This document shows positions 11,701 to 24,596 of a stretch of 64,000 nt of DNA, in pieces; position 1 is the stretch's first letter, and each line of letters starts with the position of its first letter. This stretch comes from Lytechinus variegatus (taxonomy: Eukaryota > Echinodermata > Echinoidea > Temnopleuroida > Toxopneustidae). Location of the stretch: positions 30,470,292 through 30,534,291 of the forward strand of contig NC_054753.1 in NCBI RefSeq assembly GCF_018143015.1, given 5' to 3'. Below the pieces are notes generated by a model. That model made no database searches, was not told the DNA's origin, and worked only from the letters and a program-made list of their open reading frames with translations. A program made the translations under genes and the position numbers.

Positions 11701-14488
11701 ACAAATAAATAATAATAATAAAATGAAATAAATAAATAAAAAGTTTTTACTCCAAAATTACTGTGATTTTGGTAAAAAATAGAACACACACAAAAAAAGT
11801 ATTGGGTTTTTTGTCAGAAAAAAAAAATTTAAAAGAAAGCATAAAAAGGTTTTTGCTCCCAAATGAATGATATTTTGGTCAAATCTCAACTTTACTTACC
11901 TAATTTTTAGGGGGTGCTGCTTACATACATGGTATATACTGTATTACATACGCAGCACCCTTAGAAACATTTTGGGAGGTGATACCCCAGCACCCCTGCT
12001 ATCCAGAACCATGTTTAATTTTACACAGAAGTTACTCAATAATAAAGAAACACTTCTAGTTGGTAGACAGTTTGCTTACAACCTGTTAGAAAATCTGTTG
12101 AAAAGTTCGAAAAGTCAGCTTTGATGGGGGTTTGGGGAAGCCCAATGTTTGACGCCCCCCCCCCCAAAAAAAAAAAAACCCGACGAGAATGCTCATCAGA
12201 TTTCGATGTTTGGTATATTCATAGAGATATCTGTATGGGTATATTTAAGTAACCTGTGTTGATGGGTGTTTCATAATGACTGGTGATCCTTTTTTTGTGC
12301 TATGTGATATCCCTATATAATTGATTTATGACCTAAGAACATGTTCCAGTCGTGCGTAAAGTTGTGCGTAACTTTACGAACAGCTTTATGAAACACCCAC
12401 CTGCATTCCATGATATTGTAATAGGGTTTCTCAATAATTAAAAAAAACGGAATTTGATTCATTAAAGTGGCTAATTATGCATTCAAAAGTATTGTTCTCA
12501 ATTTCACAGCGTCATTGTTATTGTGAATTCAGGGAGTCGAAATGCCCCCCCCCCCCTTGGGGGGAGTGTTAACAAAAAAAGAGGGAGGAAAAAGAAGAAG
12601 GAAAGGGGGAGGAGAAAATGAATGTCAATGAAAGATGAGGAGGGAAAATTCGAAAATTAAGAGGAAAAAATATTTTTTAATGGAAATGTCTGCTATCCAT
12701 GGTTTCTGAGTAGATCTTTCATTTTGAAGGAAATATAGAATAATTATATATCTTAGGTCCCATCTTATGAAAACATCTCATTAGCATATCAATAACACAT
12801 CAACATTTCAAGAGCTCCACATTTCAGTAATTTGGGATTTCAAATATCCCGGCAAATTTCTCCCTTTTTTTCAAACATTAAGTGTTTCTATAATTATCTC
12901 GACTTTCCTGATGCTTCAGAAGAAAGGGTATTAATCAAACGAAGGTAAGGGCAGCATCACGCCGCAACAGCCGACAAAGTGTTGCTGCCCTCTACGTCCT
13001 TCGGTATTTATCTATATTATATGACCTATGAATTTTATTTTATTGAATAGCTACTTTGCTATTCTTTCATATCTGTACACTCACACTAGCACAAAGAAAT
13101 GCAGTGAAAATGCCTATTTTCTATGCAATGACCCATTTTAATGTATTACTCATACATGTTATATTCACTATATGGATGCATACATATCCTACCTGCATAC
13201 AGCCCAGCAGTGAATGTAATGACAATAGGTCCCTATTAATTGTAATATAAAGGTGTATGTAAATTTTGTGTAGATATCAGGATACCAGAACTGCCTCAAA
13301 CAAAATTACCAGATATACCTGAGATTGAATGAGGAAACAATAAAAGTATAAGAATATACCACTTTAGTACATTTGCATTTGACCTATTATATCAGAATCT
13401 TCCTAGGGCTATTGCCTCTCAGCTGTAAGAAGGAAGAGATACATAAAAATAGATAGAAGAGAGGGGGAGAGAAAAAGAGAGATAGAAAGAGAGAGAGAAA
13501 GAAAGATAATTTCATAGATGGCATGGCTTATAAAGAGGGGGGTAAGACTAAGATTGGAGCACACAGCCACCCCCCCCCCCCCCATCCCTCCTTAGTTGAG
13601 CACTATTAGCCCTTAGATACCTTACCTTACTCTGTGCCTTTTTCTAAATACCTTCTTGAAGGTACCACTCTAGTCCTCTTCAATAAAGTTCTCAAAGCTC
13701 CTCTGTACCCCCTTCCTTTTACATGAGCAATTTATAAAGGTCTTTCTAATATTAAGTATGTGATGTACACTAACACAAACCAATGATGAATCAGAACAAA
13801 AAGATGCATAGACGCTCTATACATTGACCAGTCTACATATAGGCTTACATATACACAGACCTACTAACTTTAGCTGATATTGCCTTGCTAGCCATTAAAT
13901 CAATTCTTTGCACCTCTTGATGACTAAATATATTGATATCAGTGAGAAATTGTTTGCTACTGAAGAGTTTGGCCAGGAATTCCATCCACTAATAGGGATT
14001 TCCCATATTACTTATAGGTGTCACGCGCGTAAAACATTCCCCATAGACTTGTGTGTTAAAATGGCACTTTTGAAAAATTCATAAAAAATAAATGTGAAAT
14101 TAGAGGGTGGAATGTTTACTACCATTGGATAGGATATATATCTGGCATTCCATATCTGACCAGGAAAGGGTAGCGTAGCCAGCTCATTTTAAAAATAAAT
14201 TGCCATTTATGAAGATAACTATGAATGGATCAAATTCATCGACTCAAACAGTAAAATAGCCCTAATTAGTCGGCCAGTCAAAAAAATAGTTCCAAGTCAA
14301 TTTTTTATCTTCCTAATTTGGGCGAAGGAAGTTCAGTAGTTACCATTTCTAGAATCAGTGTTAGATTTTTGAATCATATTCATACAGTTTTGTCAATCAG
14401 CCACATCAAATTGAAAAAAATTCGAATGGGTTGGGTCGAACGAATATCTTGAGCCCTCCTGATGTAATTAGGCTCATGGCACCTATAG
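8702..14488. other. Intergenic DNA with simple repeats and MITE scraps
   Basis: No credible coding exon is seen. Contents include diverged GCTCGTGCTTCGCGCTCG-like motifs at about 9800-10460, several C-run/A-run scraps (11350, 11645, 12157, 12545, 13570) that look like MITE ends, AATA-rich simple sequence at 11380-11730, and GA-rich sequence at 13455-13510. Open frames of 60-128 codons here are low complexity or lack any family signature. Confidence 0.5.
12264..12402. mobile_element. Short MITE with GGGTGTTTCATAA ends
   Basis: About 140 bases are bounded by TGGGTGTTTCATAA on the left and TTTATGAAACACCCA on the right, an inverted terminal repeat of about 13 bases. No coding capacity. A related end (GGGGCGTTTCATGA) is seen alone at about 55130. 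Confidence 0.6.
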
Positions 14489-14492
14489 TTAA

Positions 14493-14985
14493 ACGGGGTG
14501 GTCCGGGCTGAAAATATTTTTATCTAAATAAAAATTCACAGAGCAAAATGCTAAAGATTTCATCAACATTGGATAAAAATAAAGAAGTTATTGGATTTTA
14601 AAGTTTATCAATATCTTCATGAATATTTATTAGGTGATGGGCTGATGATGTCACATCCCTACTTTCCTTTTTCTTTAATATGTTATCACTTGAAATCATA
14701 AATGTTTCATTTTTTTCATGATGTGCCTCCATTATGATGAAATAAGTTGCAGCAATAAATAACTAATGCACTTGTCAATCCAATTGTTTTTGTTCTTTAA
14801 TAAACATAATTTCATATAATAAAATACAAAAGAACAAGTAGGGATATGACATCATCAGCCCACCTAATAAATATTCATAAAGAAATGCCTAGAACTGTGC
14901 AATAATGCAAATCTTGAAAATTCAATAACTTTGTTCGTTGTTATCCGATTTAGATCATACAGTTTTGAGCATGTTTTGGCCAATC
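14493..14985. mobile_element. TTAA-type MITE, family A, right end missing
   Basis: The left end follows a TTAA at 14489-14492 and reads ACGGGGTGGTCCGGGCTGAA, as in the complete copy at 60126-60698. Internal blocks shared with that copy include GGGCTGATGATGTCA and a mirrored TGACATCATCAGCCC. The right inverted end is lost or unrecognisable. Confidence 0.7.
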
Positions 14986-16184
14986 TTCTCGGGAAAAGTA
15001 GGATATGTTTTGATTTGTTTTTCATTTTCATTAAGATTCTTCACTATCCATGTTATTGTTTTTGTACATGTCACTGAGGAACATGAAATGTGATACTTAT
15101 AGAACACTGAAGAACAGTGTACAATAGAGTCTAAATGTCTTTGGGAATTTCAAGGAAATGAAATCTCAAGATAACAGTGATTGCATAGAATTCACAAAAT
15201 ACATGTAACTTCATTCAAGTACCAATCACATTCCGATTTTATTTAATACAAGTCATTAAATGATCTTCACATTTCAATTCATTTTGAAAATCAATATTGC
15301 CCAAATAATTACATGAAAGCCAAATATCAAACAAGATATTTCACACACTCAACAAACAAATTATTCACATGAATTCATCCAAGATCCAAGACAATTATCA
15401 ATAAATAGAATCATCAATATCTTATAGTACATAGTTACATGGACAGAAACAAACCATACTAAGGAACGTGGCCTCATAAACAATCAACCAGTATTATTGG
15501 CTTCTGAAACATTCACGCCCCGTTATTTGAAAATCCATATTACATAGTACCTACATGTATACATGTACGACAAATAACCTATGATATACATGTATTTACA
15601 CTAGCTCTCAACAAACATATTATCCACAATAGGGCAAGTTTGCCCTCATGACAACCCACATCGCCCCTAAAATTCCCCCAAAATACATGCTTTGGGCGAT
15701 TATTCATTCTAGAGACACCCAAAGATCTGTTCCAAACAAAACTAAAGATTATTTAGAAAATCAATATTGTAACTGTGGTAGAAGAATACTTGCTATTAAT
15801 GCAAAATCATGTTTTAGCCCTACATGTAGAACGTACATGTACTGTAGCCATTCAAATGGAAAAAAAATAGCCAAAAATATTCTGTGATTGCCCTAATGTA
15901 GAAATTTTCTACCCTACCCGTAATTATCAATAAACAGTACGTTTAAATACCTTAATGAAGCATAATGATTAATAGGAAATTATCAGGAACATGAACTTTG
16001 CCAATAAGACAGTATAATGACTTTCAACATCTTAGTTTAGTCCAAGTACTGTACATGTATGTGTAATTCATTTTTCAAGACAAATGTCCAGCGAAATGCA
16101 TATACATAAACAGACATTCAAAAAGCATGACATCACTCAATAGATCCTCTCCCCCTGAATGATAGTATTCATTCCCTGCATGTT
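14986..16184. other. AT-rich DNA, no gene seen
   Basis: No exon-like frame. The octamer TACATGTA and its variants become frequent from here to about 21.7 kb. A frame at 15648-15887 has no recognisable domain. Confidence 0.5.
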
Positions 16185-17020
16185 CAGTGATACATGGTTA
16201 CTCTTATGTCCACTTTTTATGAACTAGACCAATAAACTTACAGAGATATGATGGTTATTCAACAAAAAACCCCAACATGGCCAAAGTTCATTGACCTTAC
16301 ATGACCTTTGACCTTGATCATGTGACCTGAAACTCGAACAGGATGTTCAGGGATACTTGATTACTCTTATGTACAAGTTTCATGAATCAGATCCATAAAC
16401 TTTCAAAGTTATGATGGTAATTCAACAGATACACCCAATTCGGCCAAAGTTCATTGACCTTTGACCTTGGTCATGTGACCTGAAACGCGCACAGGATGTT
16501 CAGTGATACTTGATTACTCATATGTCCAAGTTTAATGAACTAGACCAATAAACTTTCAAAGTTATGATGGGAATTCAACAGATATCCCCAATTCGACCAA
16601 AGTTCATTGACCCTAAATGACCTTTGACCTTGGTCATGTGACGTGAAACTCATGCAGGATGTTCAGTGATACTTGATTAACCTTATGTCCAAGGTTCATG
16701 AACTAGGTCCATATATTTTCTAAGTTATGATGACATTTCAAAAACTTAACCTCAGGTTAAGATTTCGATGTTGATTCCTCCAACATGGTCTAAGTTCATT
16801 GACCCTAAATGACCTTTGACCTTGGTTATGTGACATGAAACTCTGATAGGATGTTCAGTAATACTTGATCAACCTTATGGCCAAGTTTTATTAACTAGGT
16901 CCATATACTTTCTAAGTTATGACGTCATTTCAAAAACTTAACCTCAGGTTAAGATTTGATGTTGACGCCTCCGCCGTCGGAAAAGCGGCGCCTATAGTCT
17001 CACTTTGCTTCGCAGGTGAG
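16185..17020. repeat. Degenerate ~170-bp tandem repeat, inverted copy of 4385-5085
   Basis: Four to five units each contain GGATGTTCAGTGATACTTGA, a block ending TATGATGG, and TGACCTTTGACCTTGG. Perfect TGACCTTTGACCT occurs at 16302-16314, 16455-16467, 16618-16630 and 16810-16822. Relative to the copy near 4.4 kb the whole array is inverted. Its right border GCGGCGCCTATAGTCTCACT matches that copy's left border. Confidence 0.8.
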
Positions 17021-17473
17021 ACAAAAACACAAATTGGCAAATTTCTTCTTACACTCTTTATCAATCCCTATACATCAGGCCCTGAGACACTTAATAGTGA
17101 TTAATTGCAAGCCTGATTTCTATAATTTATTGTAATGATTATATAATTATAATCAATTGCAAATATCAGCCCTTCTGTACATGTACAGTATGATTAAAGA
17201 TTAGTCACGGGGCCCTGTACAGAGTGACCTTTTAAAGGAAAAACTTACATGTACACGCAGCAATAAGAGAATACAATGTTAAATATTGCCAATTTTGAGT
17301 ATACAAAGCCAACCAAATAAGGATTTATTGTCTAAAATGAATAGATAGAGCTGTACAGAAGCAAAGAGATATTGGAGAAGACTCCATTCTCATCTACAAT
17401 CTTGAACTAGTTTCCCTTGAAGCAGTTTTACAGAAACAAGTTTAGAAAATCATTTTGCCACTGTCCTTATCTC

Positions 17474-17938
17474 TAGGTGGTTTCAAACCGCCTCGATCAC
17501 AAAAATCCCTGTTAAATTACGAGAACTTTTTAGTCTAAAAAATACCAATTAATTATTCCTGCATTCACACCGCCCCAAATCATACCCTTCTGGATAAGTT
17601 CCTAAAGTTACGAGCATGCGCAGTATAGTGTGATAAGCAAGAGAGGCGCGAGATTCAAAATCACTAGCTCAGCAGCCACCCAACACGCTGGGCCAAAAGT
17701 TCCGTAAATTGTTTTCACATTGCCAAAATACATGTACCTGCCACCTTGGAAAAATCCCTGTGAAAGTTCTCATAATTTTGACAAGTACCTACTAGCGGGT
17801 GTTTTCTTTCGGGGAGATTACACGTTTTGTTTTCACATTGCCAATATTACCGGTACCTGGTATTTTCTGATTGGGGTAAATTTTCCGATCAGAAAATATC
17901 TGAAACTGACGAACTTCGAGGCGGTCTGAAACCATCTA
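17474..17938. mobile_element. Hairpin-ended MITE, family C
   Basis: The left end TAGGTGGTTTCAAACCGCC and the right end GGCGGTCTGAAACCATCTA are inverted and each is itself nearly palindromic. The body includes GAGCATGCGCAGTATAGTGT. An inverted relative lies at 50113-50589. The TA at both edges may be a TA target duplication. Confidence 0.7.
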
Positions 17939-18147
17939 CCATCTTCTGCACTGGTTTCCAGAACCACTTCATGTATCGTGGTCTTGTTGCTATGGGGACG
18001 CTCTCAGTAGAGTCACATGTTTCGTGCGAAATTTGAAACTGCAGCCTATAGGCATTCTACAGACAGCAGCACACCCAATGTGCACACTTGTACATGTACT
18101 TCCATGCAAAGATCAACTGTGTCCTCATGTACACTTTAACCAGTTAA

Positions 18148-18752
18148 AGGTCAAGTCCACCTCAGAAAAATGTTGATTTGAATCAATAGAGAAAAATCAG
18201 ACAAGCACATTGCTGAAAATTTCATCAAAATCGGATGTAAAATAAGAAAGTTATGACATTTCAAAGTTTCGCTTATTTTTAACAAAATAGTTATATGAAC
18301 GAGCCTGTTACATCCAAATGAGAGAGTTGATGACGTCACTCACTCACTATTTCTTTTGTTTTTTATTGTTTGAATTATACAATATTTCAATTTTTACGAA
18401 TTTGATGATTAGGACCTCCTTGCCTGGTGTACAAAATATTAAAATAATGGAATTCCAAATGTTCAAGGATAAATGAAACTTAATTTCACATGACAATGAC
18501 AAGAAAATCCAAATATTTCATATTTCATATAATAAAATACAAAAGAAATAGTGAGTGATGTCATTAGTTCCCTCATTTGCATACCGACAGAGATGTGCAT
18601 ACATGTATCACTGTTTTGTGAAATGAAGCGAAACTTTAAAATGTCATAACTTTATTATTTTACATCCGATTTTGATGAAATTTTCAGTGTTATGCTTGTT
18701 GAATTTTTCTCTTTTTATTTAAATCAAATTTTTGTTGGGGTGGACTTGTCCT
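18148..18752. mobile_element. TTAA-flanked MITE, family B
   Basis: A 605-bp element is flanked by TTAA at 18144-18147 and 18753-18756. Its inverted ends are AGGTCAAGTCCACC and GGTGGACTTGTCCT. Subterminal blocks are mirrored as TTCATCAAAATCGGATGTA and its complement. A second, LINE-split copy lies at about 26820-28511. The TTAA target suggests a piggyBac- or Kolobok-type transposase acting in trans; no transposase is encoded here. Confidence 0.85.
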
Positions 18753-18921
18753 TTAAACAAGCCAAAGCAGCCTTGAAAACCCACATCCTGACTTGGCTTT
18801 CCATAGTGGTTTCAAAGACCACTTAAGATTGCTTCCAATTAACCACTTCGAGCAGCCCCATTACATGTTATATGGTTTCCACTATTAGAACTTTTAAAAC
18901 TGATTTTGAAAACTAGTTTAA

Positions 18922-19687
18922 CCCTAAATCTCCCGGGGTGTTTTGATTCTTGTCATTCCCGGGGGAGGGCCATTATGGCCCCCCCTTAAGATCTCGGCCG
19001 CCGATCGCGCGAGTGACGCAAAAATTTGCACGCTGGTAGTGTGCGATGTAATCTACAAGGCTGTATGGTAAAATTTTCCAAAATAATGAGATTTTATTTT
19101 ATATGAATTAATTATGCTAATTTATGCATAAATCATACTTTTTGCTCTCATTCACTAAATAAAGCTCCTAGAATGCTAATTTTTGGTAAAAATTTTCTTT
19201 GTAGCATTCTTAACAATCGTAATTCAAAAAAACTTTGGTTTGGAAATAAATTTCTTATGTATTTTATTGTTTTATGAATTTCTTATGTATTTCTTTGTTT
19301 TTTTACTTTTTGTTTTTTATTGTTTTTTCAATGGAAATTGTTCCAGACATAATTCTGATCATAAACAAGGCAAAATTAATTAAGTTTAATCAGTAAAAGT
19401 AGAAATAATGATACATTTATGAATTTTGGCTAAATACGCAATTTGCATTGGATTTGTACATGAAATCACGTTTATGAGCAATTTTTGGTCTGACATGCAC
19501 TTGCATAATGTTGCGTAATGTCGTAACCGCGTACCCGGGCGTCACAAATTTGGTCTCAAAATTTGCGCGAGACTTGAATGTAAAAAGTCAGTGAGCTGCG
19601 AGGTGAAAAAATTTCGCGCAGCAGATATATCGCGAAAATTGTTGAGGGGGGGGGCCATTATGGCCCCCCCCCCCGGGAGAATTAGGG
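18922..19687. mobile_element. TTAA-flanked element with CCCTAAATCTCCCGGG ends
   Basis: A 766-bp element is bracketed by TTAA at 18918-18921 and 19688-19691. The left end CCCTAAATCTCCCGGGG mirrors the right end CCCCGGGAGAATTAGGG. Next to each end is a small hairpin of the form GGGCCATTATGGCCCC. The interior is AT-rich and encodes nothing recognisable. Confidence 0.8.
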
Positions 19688-19691
19688 TTAA

Positions 19692-22162
19692 GGAAATAGA
19701 GAATGGGTTCTAATACAAACTACATTATATATTACATGCACATTTTATATATATCACACAAAAACTATTATTGCAAAATACTTACGTGCAAATGCACGCC
19801 ATAAAAGGAAAGACGAGGGTGATATAATGCATTTCACTAAATTCAAGGTGAAATATATATTAGACAATAAGTCAAGGTGTAAATACATTATACATGTATA
19901 CATGTACCATCATGTCATGCAAATGATTTACTTCTATGGAGTTTCTGAGCCCCATGTATAATAAATGTACATTTACATTAAATATTATTGAAAATTTCAT
20001 TTTTAAAATTCGCTCTAGAAAGAACATGATTAATACTTGATTCTACTCCAGTTTTGTCTAAAAGCTGAATTACAGCAATATTTTTTTGTTTTTTGGGGGG
20101 AGTAGTGATGTAAATAGCTTCACTTGTTATTGCTTTTAGGTACATGTACATTTGTATTACCGGATATGTAAAATGAACTTTCTTTGTTGTTCAGGACTGT
20201 TTTTTGTTCTGAATCATTCATATTTGCCATGATTGGGTATACATTGTAAAGGGAGGGGGTGGGGTAAATACATGTACTGTACATGTATTGTTCACCTTAA
20301 AACCATTGTCAAAATCAGCTTATTTATCTTAAAGGCAATGAAGCATATTGATTGGTCCTCCGGGTATACTTTATTTGTGTGATCTCCAAGGTTCTACATG
20401 TATATCTGAGACAGGAGAACCCATCCCTCCCCCAACTAGGGGGGAGCAATCTATCACCACTGCTCTTCAGATAAATTACTTGTTTTACAATATTATCACA
20501 TACATGAGTAGGCTAAGAAGCCCACATTGTAAAGATATAAAGTGGACAATATCTCTACTTAAGAACAATTAAACTTCAAACAGCGCAAGCATCAAAGATT
20601 TGCCTTTTGTAGAGCAAAGTTAATGATGCTTTGAAATACTTATGGCACAGGATAAGAAGATAACGTATTGCCTTAGTTTACAACATTGAAAAATTTTAAC
20701 CTTGCTACTCGGTGTTTTTTTTAATAGGAATTTATACATGTATGTACATGTATCTATATCTCTGGTATTTATCTACCTGACTTCACAAATAACAATGTAC
20801 ATGTAAATGTGTATATTGTATTAAGTTTTGGTCAACCTCATTACCATGATTTGCACACTGTATAGACCTACATGTAGGAAAAAAATATAAATATGCTGAT
20901 GCTACTTACATGTAGTACTTAGCACTTGTATGTGAAAGCTGAATATACTGTTTTCCTTGGTAATTTGTTATAAAAGTGAGTCTAAATAAAAAAAAATTCC
21001 AACAAAATGTATGGACTTAAAGCCTGACTTTGGCTTTCATATACATGTACTAACATCCCAATCTTACAAATTTGTAGTGACTGATTTTAATAAAAAAAAT
21101 TCAACTGCTGATTTCCTGTGAACATATATTCAAATCAAACAAATACATGTATACAAGTAGTGGCCTCTCCCAACCTTTTTTTTTCATTTTCCTTCAAAAG
21201 CGCTCATTGAATATTTATCTTACAAATTGAGGGACTTGACCAGATAGACAAAGATTACATCATGACAATTGCAACCCAGTTATTTAATTGGAATGAATTC
21301 TATTTCAAATGAAAACAAAACTGTGCAATTAATCTTAACTTTGATCATACACCCATGTGTACTACTACATCATATGATTTAGGGTATACATATTCATATA
21401 ATCTGGTAATGAATTGGCAGTGATTTTGAAATATAGAACAAAAGAAAAATCCCAAAACACTCAATTCAATAAACAGCAATGAAAAGCACTCACTTCAGAG
21501 AATCGTCTCACTACCAATTCCTTGCTAATACTGTATTCATCTTTATCTCATCAGATTCCTCAAGCTTTATTGTACAAAGCTTCCTAAAACAGATCAAATA
21601 GTAAACCATTTGATATACAGGTACATGTATTGCCAAAAAATGTGTATACATTGAACATGTACGCAATCATTTGTTTGTCACAACCAAAACTTGTTAATTT
21701 TCTTCATAAAATGTACAATGAAAAAAAATATATAAGCATTTCAAGCAAAGACAAATCTTACCTTTCAGTTTCAGTAACACTGAATTTTATATTTTCACAC
21801 CACCAGAAAGACAATCCCACAAGTTTACATTTGTGGATTTATAAATTTACTTTTGAAAATGTTTGGCAAAGATATGAGTACAGGCACAGTACTTCAATCC
21901 TGCTATGTTATAAAGTAGTACTTTTTTTTTCAATTTCAAATGTCAATTTATTAAAAATGTTTATTGCCAACAAGTGATGAGCTCACTGAAAATGGATTTG
22001 GTCAAAATAGCAACCTCATGATTTCAATAGATAATATTGGCATTGATCTGTTTAAGTACCTGTATTAAGATTAAAAGCATACATGAAAGATTACTAAACT
22101 CCAATGGAATGTTAAACTGGCTAGTATACTACACACCCTTGTAACTTTTTAACGATATTGTG
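19692..22162. other. AT-rich DNA, possible KLHL 3' UTR at right
   Basis: No exon-like frame is present. The part nearest 22162 lies directly downstream of the minus-strand BTB-Kelch gene and may include its 3' untranslated region. TTTATT sequences near 21945 would be AATAAA on the minus strand, but I cannot fix a polyadenylation site. TACATGTA motifs are frequent. Confidence 0.4.
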
Positions 22163-23393
22163 TTACCTGTTCATTAAGACAGTACTTCCACTGTTACTCA
22201 TTCCCGAGTAATTCTCGTTCAGCTGTGAAACAGAAGTGAAATGAGAGTCTGAAGTCGACAAGGAGTCGGCAGTAGGAGATGATCCGTTGAAGACGCTATT
22301 TGGAAGAGTCAATGTGCAACAAGACATTCTTAAACTCGAGTCTGGAAGCTCTGCAACCACGTCCCACTCATCTGCGTCTACATTGTAGCAATGAATGTCC
22401 TTCTCACGCTGCCGACCAAGGCCATTGTAGCCACCAACAACATAGATCTTCTTGTCTTCCGTTGTTGTACATCCTGCCATGCTAAGTCCAGTCAGCATGG
22501 GTGACATGGTGATCCAGGTATCTTCTTGAGGGTTGTACCGCTCAACTCCCATCACGTCTACCCGATCTCCATAGGAGTTCAAATGGTTCCCACCCATAAC
22601 ATACATCATTCCACGGATAGTGCAGCTCATGTGAAACCCTCTAGCAACACTCATTTTGCACTTGGGAATCCAGTGGTCGATCTCTCCGTTGTACATGTAG
22701 CACATCCGGCTGAAGTTGTGGGTGGCAAATCCTCCACTGATGTATAGGTGGCCATCTACGACAGTTCCAGACATGGCATATGTTGGTTCATCCAAGCGAT
22801 GCAGGTATTTCCAACTATTCTCTGTCGGATTGAACATCTCAACTGAAGCCAGGGCACCCTGTTCATTCTTACCTCCCACAGCTATCAAGCTGCCTCCAAC
22901 CCCAGCCAAGTAGAAGAATGCTCTTCTCTGTTGCATAGGACACATCTGAAGCCATTTGTTGAACCTAGGATCATACCGATGAACAGTTCCAATGCTCTCC
23001 TTGCCATTGGAGTTCAATGTCACCTGCCCACCGACAACATAAACAAAATGATTGAGGACCACCACACAGTGATCCACCCGCTTCAGAGGCATCCTAGATA
23101 GTTCCTTCCAGCCGCTGTGTAGTTCATCCATAGCAATAACCAGGTTACTCACTCTATGGTGTGGCAGTTCACCTCCAATGGTCACGATGGCTTCCTTGGT
23201 CGACCTGATGCGGGTGCGAGGGGTCTGCATGGCCGGCTGGCGGTGAGGCACCAGGTGGTAGTTTAAGGCTTCTATCAGGAATCGATGGCATGCCTGATCT
23301 TGCATCATGAAGTCATGTGACTGGACGTGTTCCACCAGGTCATCACTTGATATCAATGGGAATCGAATGTGCTTCATCAGGTGAGCTGCATGT
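22163..23393 (-). CDS. BTB-Kelch protein, exon 2 (BACK C-terminus and Kelch repeats)
   Basis: This is the last coding exon of a 644-residue KLHL protein; it supplies residues 236-644. On the minus strand the acceptor is TTGACAG before ACATGCAGC at 23393. With exon 1 ending in the first two bases of a codon, the frame continues as R-HAAHLMKHIRFPLIS, a typical BACK-domain junction. Six Kelch blades follow, with double glycines at about 308, 356, 408, 455, 502 and 555. The C-terminus after about 595 is serine-rich and not conserved in kind. Kelch propellers of this family bind the ubiquitination substrate. The overall sequence is nearest in feel to KLHL9/13 and relatives, but the ortholog is not assigned. 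Confidence 0.92.
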
Positions 23394-24596
23394 CTGTCAA
23401 ATCAATTAAATAAAAAGTTAAGTATACAACTATTTTTGCCTAAATATCAGGGATAACATGGCAAGATGGCAAGGAAAGATGGGACAAGGTGTAAAAGTAG
23501 TAGGCCTTAAATATTGATACTTTCAAGGCAATGCCACTTTTCTATAGGACACATTTCTATATTAAAGCCCAAATGGAAATAATACTTTTTAAAAATAAAT
23601 ATCCAATACTAATGACAAGGGGGCACTGAGGCCAGTCTAAAGGGCATCTAAGACCTTGGATTAATTCAAACCCTGAACTACAGTAATGTTAATTTATTTG
23701 AAGCACGAAATCAGACATATTTGAGATTTGCGATTGGAACTCATCATACACGTACATGTAGTATGATGCACAAATGAATACATGTAGAAGCACAACAAAA
23801 GGGAGAAACTAAATTTGGTGTGAAAACGGATTGTACTGATTGGCTAATAACAGTTAATTGCTATTTTCTGATCAAAATCAGACTGATGAACGAGTCATAT
23901 TTACCCCAAGTCCCCTAAACTTTATTCCTAAGCAAATCTAGGCCCTGTAGTACAAAGAGTTACGATTGATCCGATCAATCGTAACTCTCTGGAAATCCAT
24001 TAGTGTCATAATTTATTCTACGAAAAATTTGCACAATGTCCCTTTTATGCAAAAGAGAAGCGCAGTAAATTTTCAAGAAAACACTGAATGCGTGAATACG
24101 CATCACAGCTAGAAAATATTTTGAACAAACATGCATAATAGATGTTGATGTTGCTGGCCGTCCAAAGTTGCGATTGATCGGAACAATCGTAACTCTTTGT
24201 ACAACAGGGACCGGTGCTCTAATTTCAATGTCAATTTTTGCATAAATTTCCATTTTATTTGTTGTGTATTGCTTCCATTCATATTCTGATGAATGCACAT
24301 TGTGCTACTCTAAAATTACCACCACTACCTCATGACTACATGTACCTCAAACTCCTCAAAATACTACTTCATGTAAATATCTGTCTTTTTTTATATGGAA
24401 ACATGAATGAAAAAATAACAATTTGCAGTAACAAGTGAACATGTCAGAATGCTTTTCCCTGAAGAAAACAAAACAACTATTTGTTTTCATTATTGTAAAG
24501 AAAAATATTTTTGAGTACATGTATAGGCCTATGCTGTTGATTTAATCTTATGTAAATCTAAATAAAGCAAGCAATATATACCACTAAATTCTATAC
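23394..24596 (-). other. Intron of the BTB-Kelch gene
   Basis: The intron is 1203 bases with a GTATAG donor at its minus-strand start and a TTGACAG acceptor at its end. It contains a 272-bp MITE (23941-24212). The small open frames inside it come from that MITE. Confidence 0.85.
23941..24212. mobile_element. MITE, family D, within the KLHL intron
   Basis: It begins GGCCCTGTAGTACAAAGAG and ends TTTGTACAACAGGGACC, so the ends are inverted. A strong hairpin, TTACGATTGATCCGATCAAT, lies next to the left end and a similar one next to the right. The copy at 52961-53214 shares this structure and interior. Confidence 0.8.
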
